A DNA stretch of 6,743 nucleotides from an uncultured Chthoniobacterales bacterium (GCA_934667795.1 CAKUMP010000133.1:1-6743); one strand, 5' to 3'; shown: positions 1-5,714, numbered from the stretch's first letter. A program made the numbers and translations. Notes: generated by a model from the letters alone, not told the origin.

Positions 1-644
1 GTCTGACCCTGAAAAGCCGCCCGTATAGCTCCGGAACAAATATCCTGGTCAATAATACAAAAAATGTCCGCATCGCTCGCATGATTGGCGAATACCCACC
101 GGAAGCTTCTTTTACAAAATTCAAACTCGGTGCCAGCGGACTCGTCGCAGTCAACTCCCCGGGCCTCCTTGTCGAAGATAATTTGTTTATCGGTGCCGTA
201 ATCAATATCGCGGTCGCCGCTTCACACGATGCAACGATTCGCCACAACACCATGATCCTCGGTGGAAACTATGGGATCGTAATTGTCCCAGGTAGTTCTG
301 AAGAAACATATCATATCCAGGGAAATCTCTTTGATCGCGTAGTCATGGATTACAAAAAGGGCCCCTGCATCTGGATGTTCGATCCCGCGGCAAAATTAAC
401 TTCCGACTATAACCTGTTCCACATCCCCGAAGATTTCTCCGGAGGAACAGGGAAATTACCATCGGAAGAAACCATCACTAAATCCCTCGACGAATGGCAG
501 CAAATTTCTCAACTCGATGCTCATAGCATCGCAGCAAAACCGGAATTCATCGATCCGGAAAACAACGATTTCCGCCTCGCTCCCAACTCCCCCGGCAAAG
601 CAGCCCTCCCCGACGGCTCGGATATCGGGGTGCGAAAAAAGTAG
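1..644 (+). CDS. C-terminal part of a right-handed parallel beta-helix protein (5' end outside window)
   Basis: The reading frame is open from the first complete codon at position 3 to TAG at 642-644, giving 213 visible residues; the Met codon at 81 is internal because the frame continues upstream without a stop. The sequence has short repeated turns of Asn/Gly-rich beta strands, such as 'LLVEDNLFIG', 'ATIRHNTMILGG' and 'YHIQGNLFDRV', which is the pattern of a pectate-lyase-like parallel beta-helix. The last 45 residues carry 'DAHSI..KPEFIDP...DFRLAPNSPG......DIGV', a tail common in secreted beta-helix proteins of polysaccharide-degrading bacteria. Such proteins often bind or cleave acidic polysaccharides, but no catalytic residues can be assigned from this fragment and the substrate is unknown. 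It ends 57 bp before the LacI gene on the same strand. The fold call is fairly secure; the enzymatic role is not. Confidence 0.8.
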   Translation, partial: LTLKSRPYSSGTNILVNNTKNVRIARMIGEYPPEASFTKFKLGASGLVAVNSPGLLVEDNLFIGAVINIAVAASHDATIRHNTMILGGNYGIVIVPGSSEETYHIQGNLFDRVVMDYKKGPCIWMFDPAAKLTSDYNLFHIPEDFSGGTGKLPSEETITKSLDEWQQISQLDAHSIAAKPEFIDPENNDFRLAPNSPGKAALPDGSDIGVRKK

Positions 645-648
645 GGAT

Positions 649-668
649 GCAATGAAATATTGCGCAAT
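649..668. promoter_or_regulatory. Candidate operator upstream of the LacI-family gene
   Basis: GCAAT (649-653) and ATTGC (659-663) form an inverted repeat with a 5-bp spacer, and ATTGCGCAAT (659-668) is a perfect 10-bp palindrome overlapping it. The 13-mer AATGAAATATTGC at 651-663 recurs exactly at 5656-5668 in front of another gene, and GCAATGAAATATT at 649-661 recurs exactly on the minus strand at 5684-5672. The position 34-53 bp before the LacI start would fit autoregulation. Assigning the site to this regulator is inference. Confidence 0.5.
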
Positions 669-687
669 CCTGTTTTTTGTGCAGGAT
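667..687 (+). other. Small stem-loop in the LacI 5' leader
   Basis: ATCCTG (667-672) is perfectly complementary to CAGGAT (682-687) across a 9-nt T-rich loop. The right arm contains AGGA, the only purine-rich Shine-Dalgarno-like stretch before the ATG at 702, although it lies about 15 nt away, further than usual. The stem has only six pairs, so stability is modest. It could tune translation or simply be chance. Confidence 0.3.
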
Positions 688-701
688 GATCTTACAGCTT
701 T

Positions 702-1757
702 ATGGCGAAAAAACGAAATTTACCTTCACTCAATGAAATCGCGCGGGAAATTAATATTTCCGCATCCACGATTTCTCGTGTTTTAAATGGGAAGCCCGGC
801 ATTGCAGAAGCCACCCGTCAAACCGTTTTATCTGCATTGCACGAGCGAGGGTACCCTAAAAAGCCTATACAAGGTGGAGTTCAAACATTACGCAATGGGA
901 GCAGCACCATTGCTTTTGCAATTACCAGCAAGATTCGCGAAAGAATTGCAAATGGAGACCCCTTTTATGGTCGTCATCTGCTGGCACTTCAAACCGCTTG
1001 CGCCCAAAAAGGCTATTACCCTATCCTCGTCGATTACGAACAGGATACGACTCCTGACGGTGGACTACGCTGCGTAGATGAACATCGGGTTTACGGTGTA
1101 GTTGCAGAAGACATGCCGGAGCCCATGATCGAAAAACTGCGTTCCCGCATCGGAATTGTTCTTCTCAATATCGTCCGACCAATCCCGCAAGTAGATTACG
1201 TCATTCCGGATGTTCGCCAGGCTGCACGAGAACAGGTGCAATTCCTTTATGATCTTGGGCATCGCTCAATTGCTTGTTTTCGTCCTTTGCCTGTAGGATT
1301 CGGAGGCTGGCAGACACATTTTTACTGGTCAGAATTCTGGTGGATGCATAAGAAGCTTCAACTGGATCTTCCCGATGAATTTTTTGCACCCATTCAATTC
1401 TCCGCACATGGAGAAGAGGTGGCGGCCGAGGAATTCATGGAGCGCGTCATGAGCAGCTCGAGTCCTCCTACCGCAATTGTCACTAGTGACAATTATGCGG
1501 GGATCATCATGAATCAGTGCAAAAAACGAAAACTACGTATTCCCAAAGACATCAGCTTGATGGGATATGATGACCGTCGTTATCTTTCGGGCGCGGCTAA
1601 TCTCAGTACGTACCGTCAAAATTTTGAGGGGATGGCTCGAGAAGCTTTACGTTTGCTTGTCGATCGCTGTGAGAACCTGAATCTCTCTGGTCGCATTGTG
1701 GAAATTGAAGGCACCCTCATTCATCGTGATACAGTTGCCCCTCCTCCCCACTGTTAA
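702..1757 (+). CDS. LacI/GalR-family transcriptional regulator
   Basis: This 351-residue protein has the standard family length and layout. Residues 8-30 form the N-terminal helix-turn-helix ('SLNEIAREINISASTISRVL' then NG), followed by 'KPGIAEATR' and the hinge region to about residue 60. Residues about 68-345 form the periplasmic-binding-protein-like effector and dimerisation domain, with recognisable elements such as 'QFLYDLGHRSIACF' (180-193), 'PTAIVTSDNYAGI' (256-268) and 'ISLMGYDDRRYL' (284-295). It should bind a palindromic operator as a dimer and respond to a small molecule, usually a sugar or nucleoside. The ligand cannot be read from the sequence. ATG at 702 is chosen because it begins the HTH with the usual short lead; no good Shine-Dalgarno site is present. 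Palindromic boxes at 649-668 suggest autoregulation, and similar boxes elsewhere in the window suggest wider local control. Its stop lies 4 bp from that of the convergent C26 gene. Confidence 0.93.
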   Translation: MAKKRNLPSLNEIAREINISASTISRVLNGKPGIAEATRQTVLSALHERGYPKKPIQGGVQTLRNGSSTIAFAITSKIRERIANGDPFYGRHLLALQTACAQKGYYPILVDYEQDTTPDGGLRCVDEHRVYGVVAEDMPEPMIEKLRSRIGIVLLNIVRPIPQVDYVIPDVRQAAREQVQFLYDLGHRSIACFRPLPVGFGGWQTHFYWSEFWWMHKKLQLDLPDEFFAPIQFSAHGEEVAAEEFMERVMSSSSPPTAIVTSDNYAGIIMNQCKKRKLRIPKDISLMGYDDRRYLSGAANLSTYRQNFEGMAREALRLLVDRCENLNLSGRIVEIEGTLIHRDTVAPPPHC

Positions 1758-1761
1758 ACAT

Positions 1762-2502
1762 TCAAGCGTATACGGCGTTGATTCTTGCATGTGCAACAAA
1801 ATTCAGAAACATTTTTTTTTGTGCAGGATCATTCATTTCTTCGGGATGCCATTGAACTCCCAGCACAGTGCGACCATCCGCCGCTTCAATTCCCTCAATA
1901 ATCCCATCGCCTGCACGTGCGGAGATTCGAAACCCTTCAACGGGCTCCGTCACAGATTGATGATGAAAGGAATTCACCCGGAGCAAACCCGAGGTTTCTA
2001 GGAGCCTGGCCAACAGGGAATCTTCTTCAATAAAAACCTCATGTAACGGCTCTTCACGTGGAGCGGATTGTGAATGCTTCCAGGCTGAGGGGATTTCAGA
2101 AGGGATATCCTGTATCAATTTACCGCCTATGGCTACTTGCAATGTTTGAATGCCACGGCATATCCCCAGAAGTGGTTTCCCGGTTTCCAACCATGCTTTC
2201 ACTAATCCAATCTCAAATTTATCGCGTGCCATATCACACCTGCCAAGTCGTGGGTGTGGCGGCGAAACGTAGTTCAGTGGATTAATATCTTCACCACCTG
2301 TCAAAATAAGCCCATCCAAACAAGCAATCCATTCTTGAAAATCCTCTCCCTCAATCACCGGCAATACCACCGGCATTCCCCCTGCTTCAAACACAGCATT
2401 CGAGTACGCTTGTCGAAGAGAAAGTAAAGACGGCCCTTGACGCTCAATACGCCCGGTTAATCCAATCAATGGTTTTCGAGATAAGGAAATTGGCATGTTC
2501 AT
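1762..2502 (-). CDS. Gamma-glutamyl-gamma-aminobutyrate hydrolase family protein (class I glutamine amidotransferase-like, peptidase C26)
   Basis: This 246-residue protein matches PuuD-like hydrolases in length and motifs: 'LILTGGEDINP' (65-75), nucleophile elbow 'LLGICRGIQ' with Cys115, 'GGKLIQDI' (126-133), 'VNSFHHQSV' (176-184) and 'GVQWHPEE' with His219 and Glu221 completing the Cys-His-Glu triad. Family members cleave the gamma-glutamyl amide bond in substrates such as gamma-glutamyl-GABA, releasing glutamate in the cytoplasm; no signal peptide is seen. The true substrate could be another gamma-glutamyl amide or peptide. It lies 66 bp downstream of the M28-GNAT gene on the same strand and is probably co-transcribed with it. 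ATG at 2502 is favoured, but a second ATG two codons later is equally possible and neither has a clear ribosome-binding site. A run of nine A residues occurs in codons 228-231, near the C-terminus. It converges on the LacI gene with no obvious terminator between them. Confidence 0.9.
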   Translation of the reverse strand: MNMPISLSRKPLIGLTGRIERQGPSLLSLRQAYSNAVFEAGGMPVVLPVIEGEDFQEWIACLDGLILTGGEDINPLNYVSPPHPRLGRCDMARDKFEIGLVKAWLETGKPLLGICRGIQTLQVAIGGKLIQDIPSEIPSAWKHSQSAPREEPLHEVFIEEDSLLARLLETSGLLRVNSFHHQSVTEPVEGFRISARAGDGIIEGIEAADGRTVLGVQWHPEEMNDPAQKKMFLNFVAHARINAVYA

Positions 2503-2568
2503 TTTTAAAAATTCGTCGGGAAAGCACCCTTTTATTGATACATTGCGAAGAAATTCATTCCCATAGAA

Positions 2569-4242
2569 TCAAGGGTTGGTTGATTTTTCTTTTGATCCGT
2601 CTAATTGGAGCGTATATCGAATCGAACGTTGAAAAGGTTGGAACCCTGCGGATTCATAAACGGCTCTTGCTGGAGCATGTCCTGCATCCTCGCCGGTCAC
2701 CACCTCTACTTCCCGTACTCCGGCTTCACGCAGGTGTCGAAGTGCAGCGTCCAACAAAAACTTGCCATACCCACGACCAAGAAAGGCCGGACTAACCGCA
2801 TTATAGCCAATCTCCCCTAATCCATTCGCAGGATTTATCCGACAAGAAATGAATCCCGCTATAATACCATCCTGCTTAATGGTGAACACTGCGGTTTCCT
2901 GCTGCGATATGTATGTACGGACAGAGGCCTCAATCCAGTCCTGCCAAGGCTTTCCTCCCATTTGTCTTCCATACATTTTCTCCCGCCCATAATCACTACC
3001 CATTGTCCAAACATCACGCACAATACTCACGATGCTTTCCAGATCGTTTTGATCACTTCGGCAACATTCCGGCGCAGCGGGTTCGTCTATCCCGGCAATC
3101 ACGACTTCCCGCAAAAAATCCTGTATATCAAGCGCCAAACATTCCAGCTTTTGATAATCCAAAAGTTCCACATCATCTTGTGGCGAATGCAATGGAAAAT
3201 GCTGCACTCCACTTGGGTTCCCCTCATCTTTAAACCAGACTGTAGGAATTCCGTGTTTATCAAAAATTCCCTGATCACTTCCCCGTCGAAATGGCAACAC
3301 GCGGATTCCGGAACGAACCGCGGTTTGACGAATCAATGCTCGCATACGGGAAGATTTTCCGACACAAGCCAGTGGTTGCGTTAAATAACTCCCCAATCCG
3401 TCCAGACATACCATCACTCTGATCGCTTCTCCTACATGAAGATTGAAATAGTGGTAACCTCCAATCCCGTAACCGGGGCCTCCATATTCTTCCCCACCAA
3501 ACGCAACCAGATCCACATCCCAATCCCCCCATTGATCTCGCAAGCCTTTCGCCACCTCCAACAACATGGCAACTCCAGATGCATTATCCACTGCTCCGGG
3601 TATCCCGGGGGCAGTGTCATAATGCGCTCCAATCACCAGCTTCCCTCGCGCGCTCCCTTCCAGCGGGCAATATCGTCCCACCACATTGTAACTCTCATGC
3701 TCAAAACACTCTGCATCCAAACGCAACTTCACTTCTTTCCCTTCTTCACGCGCTAACCGCATCGCCGTTCGCTGGCTCAACGTGAAAACAGGCATCCGCT
3801 TCAGATCCGGTGAACGAACAATTTTGGTCGACCACGTGTCATTGTAAGGACTATTGATGATAAACGCCAGAGCTCCAGCTTCCTCAAGTTGTTTCGCCAA
3901 TGCATTGGTATCACCAACTTGTACAAAATCGTAATTCCCGGCAAATGCTACTGTCCCTTTCATGTCTTCCAGTGCAACCTGCGAAGAAAACGTTTTTAAT
4001 CTCCCGCATACCTCCCCGCCAGGACTGAAAAAACAAGGAAACACATCTAGCTTACTCCCGTCCTCCAACGTCAACCCAAATTCCCCATAACGCCACCCGG
4101 GTGACGAAAATTTCTCCATTACGACGTCATACCCTCTATCTCTCAACTCTTTCTCAATAAATCCCTGTGCTTCTCGCTCCCCTTTTGATCCAAGATGTCG
4201 CTCCCCTATCGTTTTGGATAATTTTTCTATCGTTTTCTTCAT
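2569..4242 (-). CDS. M28-family metallopeptidase with protease-associated insert, fused to a C-terminal GNAT acetyltransferase domain
   Basis: The product has 557 residues and no signal peptide, so it is likely cytoplasmic. Residues 1-60 resemble the M28 lead-in ('HLGSKGEREAQGFIEKELRD'), 75-175 look like a protease-associated (PA) domain, and 180-380 hold the M28 catalytic domain. Visible zinc and catalytic residues are His207 and Asp209 ('GAHYDT'), Asp219 ('GAVDNASG'), Glu251-Glu252 ('GGEE'), Asp281 ('CLDGLG') and His352 ('LHSPQDD'), so the two-zinc site appears complete. Residues about 398-546 form a GNAT domain with the acetyl-CoA loop 'GRGYG' (489-493) and the C-terminal 'ARAVYESAGFQPF' signature (525-537). 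M28 enzymes are mostly aminopeptidases or carboxypeptidases; GNATs acetylate amines. The start at 4242 is chosen because AGGAGG (minus strand, 4254-4249) lies 6 nt upstream; the in-frame ATG at 4248 abuts that site and is less likely. It is divergent from the M19 gene and first in a likely operon with the C26 gene. Confidence 0.9.
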   Translation of the reverse strand: MKKTIEKLSKTIGERHLGSKGEREAQGFIEKELRDRGYDVVMEKFSSPGWRYGEFGLTLEDGSKLDVFPCFFSPGGEVCGRLKTFSSQVALEDMKGTVAFAGNYDFVQVGDTNALAKQLEEAGALAFIINSPYNDTWSTKIVRSPDLKRMPVFTLSQRTAMRLAREEGKEVKLRLDAECFEHESYNVVGRYCPLEGSARGKLVIGAHYDTAPGIPGAVDNASGVAMLLEVAKGLRDQWGDWDVDLVAFGGEEYGGPGYGIGGYHYFNLHVGEAIRVMVCLDGLGSYLTQPLACVGKSSRMRALIRQTAVRSGIRVLPFRRGSDQGIFDKHGIPTVWFKDEGNPSGVQHFPLHSPQDDVELLDYQKLECLALDIQDFLREVVIAGIDEPAAPECCRSDQNDLESIVSIVRDVWTMGSDYGREKMYGRQMGGKPWQDWIEASVRTYISQQETAVFTIKQDGIIAGFISCRINPANGLGEIGYNAVSPAFLGRGYGKFLLDAALRHLREAGVREVEVVTGEDAGHAPARAVYESAGFQPFQRSIRYTLQLDGSKEKSTNP

Positions 4243-4248
4243 GGACAT

Positions 4249-4254
4249 CCTCCT
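4249..4254 (-). promoter_or_regulatory. Strong Shine-Dalgarno site deciding the M28-GNAT start
   Basis: The minus strand reads AGGAGG followed by ATGTCC and then ATG-AAG. The 6-nt gap to the second ATG (4242) is ideal, while the first ATG touches the site directly. It is the only consensus-like ribosome-binding site seen before any gene in this window. Confidence 0.8.
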
Positions 4255-4263
4255 ATTAAAAAT

Positions 4264-4306
4264 CAAATATTGCAACAATTCCACAAAATATTTTGCATTG
4301 TTTCAA
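4264..4306. promoter_or_regulatory. Divergent regulatory region between M28-GNAT and M19 genes, with paired operator-like boxes
   Basis: The 79-bp AT-rich gap contains CAAATATTGC (4264-4273) and the perfect palindrome CAAAATATTTTG (4284-4295), about two helical turns apart. Flanking arms TTGCAACAAT (4270-4279) and ATTGTTTCAA (4297-4306) are complementary at 9 of 10 positions. The first box matches the GAAATATTGC core found at 654-663 and 5659-5668 at 9 of 10 positions. The arrangement suits a dimeric or tetrameric repressor controlling both directions. The identity of the binding protein is not shown by the sequence. Confidence 0.5.
4278..4306 (-). promoter_or_regulatory. Possible sigma70-type promoter for the M28-GNAT/C26 operon
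   Basis: On the minus strand TTGAAA (4306-4301) and TGGAAT (4283-4278) are separated by 17 bp, matching the -35 consensus at 5 of 6 and the -10 at 4 of 6 positions. This would start RNA near 4272-4270, about 20 nt before the Shine-Dalgarno site. The palindrome at 4284-4295 would lie in the spacer and the second box at the start point, a typical repression geometry. The -10 is weak, so this is tentative. Confidence 0.3.
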
Positions 4307-4321
4307 AAAAACATTTACAAA

Positions 4322-5620
4322 ATGATCTATATGACACTTGAAGCCACCCCTGAATTTGGAAATCCTGGTTCGAGTACGATTCCCATGATAAGAGAATCAT
4401 GGGAACGAGGATTAAAAGTTTTGCAACCATCTGAATCAAATCTGGTCAGAGGACTTGATCTGCACAGGGACGCGCTGGTGCTGGATACTTTTGGGTTTTT
4501 GCCAATGGCATGGAATGCGAAAGCCACGCATGACTGGAATGCCCTTATTGACGCCAACCTTGGAGTGGAAAAATTTCAATTTGAAGGTGGGCTTATCCGC
4601 TCTCTTGCTCCCGTCTTTGATACGGGCTCGAAACAGGAGTTTCTGGAAGCCATACATGTTTCGGGAGTGAACGGGATGTTTCATTCGGCAGCGGAAGGGA
4701 AATCACAGGAACAGGATATCAAGCGTCTTGCCGCAAGCACCCATCTTTGTGGCGCTTTTGGAGACCGGGTCTGGCAGGCGAGACAAGTGTCAGATATTGA
4801 ACGCGCCTGGAAAAATGGAGGCTTTACAGTTAGTTTCAGCGTCAATGGTCCGCCATGCCCCGGGAATCTGACTTCTTTGGAAGAGGAAATTTCATGGTTG
4901 CCAGCATGGTATTATTTTGGCGTGCGAATGATGCATCTTTCCTATAATCGACGCAATGTCATTGCCACCGGATGCGCAGAACGAAATGACGCTGGTCTAA
5001 GCGAGTTAGGTTATGAGTTTATTCGCGCAATGAATCGCGCGGGCATTATAGTAGACGTCCCACACTCCAGTGAACAAACTGCATTGCAGGCGGCCCAAAC
5101 ATCCGAAAAACCTATCATCGCCAGCCATGTCTGCTGCCGAGCTCTTTTTGACCACATGCGCAACAAGAGCGACGAAGTACTCAAAGCCATTGCAAGTACG
5201 GACGGACTGGTCGGCATTACTTCACGCCCTGCGTTTCTGGGGCCAAATGCTACCATCTCCACATTATTGGACCACCTTGATCACGCACTACAGGTCATCG
5301 GCGAGGATCATGTCGCCATTGGAACAGATACCGCCTACATCCCCCCCTACGCCTCTGATCTCAAACCCCGTCCACAAGGAAGTTATTCAGATAAGTGGTG
5401 GGGGGCCTGGCAGCCACAGCCACGCCCATCTTCCTCCGCTTCCGAAGACCACCGCTACGGGAGTCTCGCTTGGACAAACTGGCCGTTATTGACCGTTGGT
5501 ATGCTCATGCGAGGATACCAAGAAACAACCATCCGAAAAATTCTTGGCTTGAATCTCCTCCGCGTCCTCAAGGCGAATCAACCCGAAGATTTAATTACCA
5601 CAGGTTCAATGTGCGTATAA
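4322..5620 (+). CDS. Peptidase M19 (membrane dipeptidase / renal dipeptidase family) homologue with altered metal-binding motif
   Basis: From ATG 4322 the product has 432 residues, normal for M19 amidohydrolase-fold dipeptidases. Conserved parts are 'HRDALVLD' (48-55), 'GLSELGYEFIRAMNRAGIIVDVPHSS' read as segments at 225-250 with metal-ligand His248, 'KPIIASH' with His269, 'HMRNKSDEVLKAIA' with Arg280, 'GLVGIT' and 'VAIGTD' with Asp336. The usual 'DGHND' that supplies the first zinc ligands is replaced by 'DTFGF' (55-59), and the usual bridging Glu in 'GVEGG' is replaced by Asn175 in 'SVNGP'. The protein may bind one metal, use a different chemistry, or be non-hydrolytic. No signal peptide is seen, so it is probably cytoplasmic. 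The start is uncertain: ATGs at 4322, 4331 and 4385 are possible and none has a Shine-Dalgarno site; the conserved domain begins only near residue 40. The gene is divergent from the M28-GNAT gene. Family membership is secure; activity is not. Confidence 0.87.
   Translation: MIYMTLEATPEFGNPGSSTIPMIRESWERGLKVLQPSESNLVRGLDLHRDALVLDTFGFLPMAWNAKATHDWNALIDANLGVEKFQFEGGLIRSLAPVFDTGSKQEFLEAIHVSGVNGMFHSAAEGKSQEQDIKRLAASTHLCGAFGDRVWQARQVSDIERAWKNGGFTVSFSVNGPPCPGNLTSLEEEISWLPAWYYFGVRMMHLSYNRRNVIATGCAERNDAGLSELGYEFIRAMNRAGIIVDVPHSSEQTALQAAQTSEKPIIASHVCCRALFDHMRNKSDEVLKAIASTDGLVGITSRPAFLGPNATISTLLDHLDHALQVIGEDHVAIGTDTAYIPPYASDLKPRPQGSYSDKWWGAWQPQPRPSSSASEDHRYGSLAWTNWPLLTVGMLMRGYQETTIRKILGLNLLRVLKANQPEDLITTGSMCV
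4380..4405 (+). repeat. Perfect 10-bp inverted repeat (RNA hairpin) near the start of the M19 gene
   Basis: TTCCCATGAT (4380-4389) and ATCATGGGAA (4396-4405) are exact reverse complements with a 6-nt loop AAGAGA. The left arm includes the possible alternative start codon ATG 4385. It lies in the poorly conserved N-terminal lead of the protein, so it could be an RNA structure affecting translation, or chance within coding sequence. Confidence 0.6.
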
Positions 5621-5629
5621 AACACTATC

Positions 5630-5684
5630 ATTTCTGCAATGTTTTGGAATAAATAAATGAAATATTGCAGAAATATTTCATTGC
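5630..5684. promoter_or_regulatory. Overlapping inverted repeats upstream of the secreted-protein gene; candidate operator cluster
   Basis: Two dyads overlap. ATTTCTGCAAT (5630-5640) pairs perfectly with ATTGCAGAAAT (5664-5674), with three more pairs inside (5642-5644 with 5660-5662). AATGAAATATT (5656-5666) pairs perfectly with AATATTTCATT (5672-5682) across the spacer GCAGA. Core boxes GAAATATTGC (5659-5668) and palindromic GAAATATTTC (5670-5679) are 11 bp apart, one helical turn. The same core occurs before the LacI gene and in the M28/M19 promoter region, which argues for a regulatory role. Confidence 0.55.
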
Positions 5685-5691
5685 TATTTTT
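5656..5691 (+). terminator. Possible weak terminator after the M19 gene
   Basis: The 11-bp stem 5656-5666/5672-5682 with a 5-nt loop is followed 3 nt later by ATTTTT (5686-5691). The stem is nearly all A-T pairs, so it would be a poor intrinsic terminator, and the repeated boxes make an operator reading more likely. It may serve both purposes. Confidence 0.25.
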
Positions 5692-5708
5692 ACAGCGTAT
5701 CCTATTCT
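5681..5708 (+). promoter_or_regulatory. Weak candidate promoter for the secreted-protein gene
   Basis: TTGCTA (5681-5686) and TATTCT (5703-5708) are 16 bp apart, each matching the sigma70 consensus at 4 of 6 positions. Transcription would begin close to 5715, which would favour one of the downstream start codons (5742 or 5772) over 5715 unless the message is leaderless. Low certainty. Confidence 0.22.
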
Positions 5709-5714
5709 GCGGAT

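Noticed and set aside
1785..1796. Inverted repeat TTGCA-TG-TGCAA resembling an operator.
   Set aside because: It lies within the last codons of the C26 gene, its 2-bp spacer is too short for an RNA hairpin, and it lacks the AAATATT core of the other boxes.
673..1829. A 15-bp exact repeat, TTTTTTGTGCAGGAT, at 673-687 and 1815-1829.
   Set aside because: The second copy lies inside the C26 coding sequence in conserved-family context, and six of the bases are a T-run, so coincidence is likely.
2541..2560. Similarity to the shared box (CATTGCGAAGAAATTCATTC) in the gap between the M28-GNAT and C26 genes.
   Set aside because: It matches only in pieces and needs gaps to align, so it is too weak to call an operator.
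2503..2568. Possible terminator GGG-loop-CCC between the M28-GNAT and C26 genes.
   Set aside because: Only three G-C pairs and no proper T-run follow; co-transcription is more likely.
2913..3756. Long open frames on the + strand opposite the M28-GNAT gene.
   Set aside because: They have no recognisable domains and fall on the complementary strand of a strongly conserved peptidase; they are antisense shadows.
4243..4284. Longer M28-GNAT start at 4284.
   Set aside because: It runs through the promoter-like region and ignores the well-placed AGGAGG before ATG 4242.
4214..4321. N-terminal extension of the M19 gene from a TTG codon at 4214.
   Set aside because: It would overlap the start of the divergent M28-GNAT gene and translate the whole promoter region; the added residues have no family similarity.
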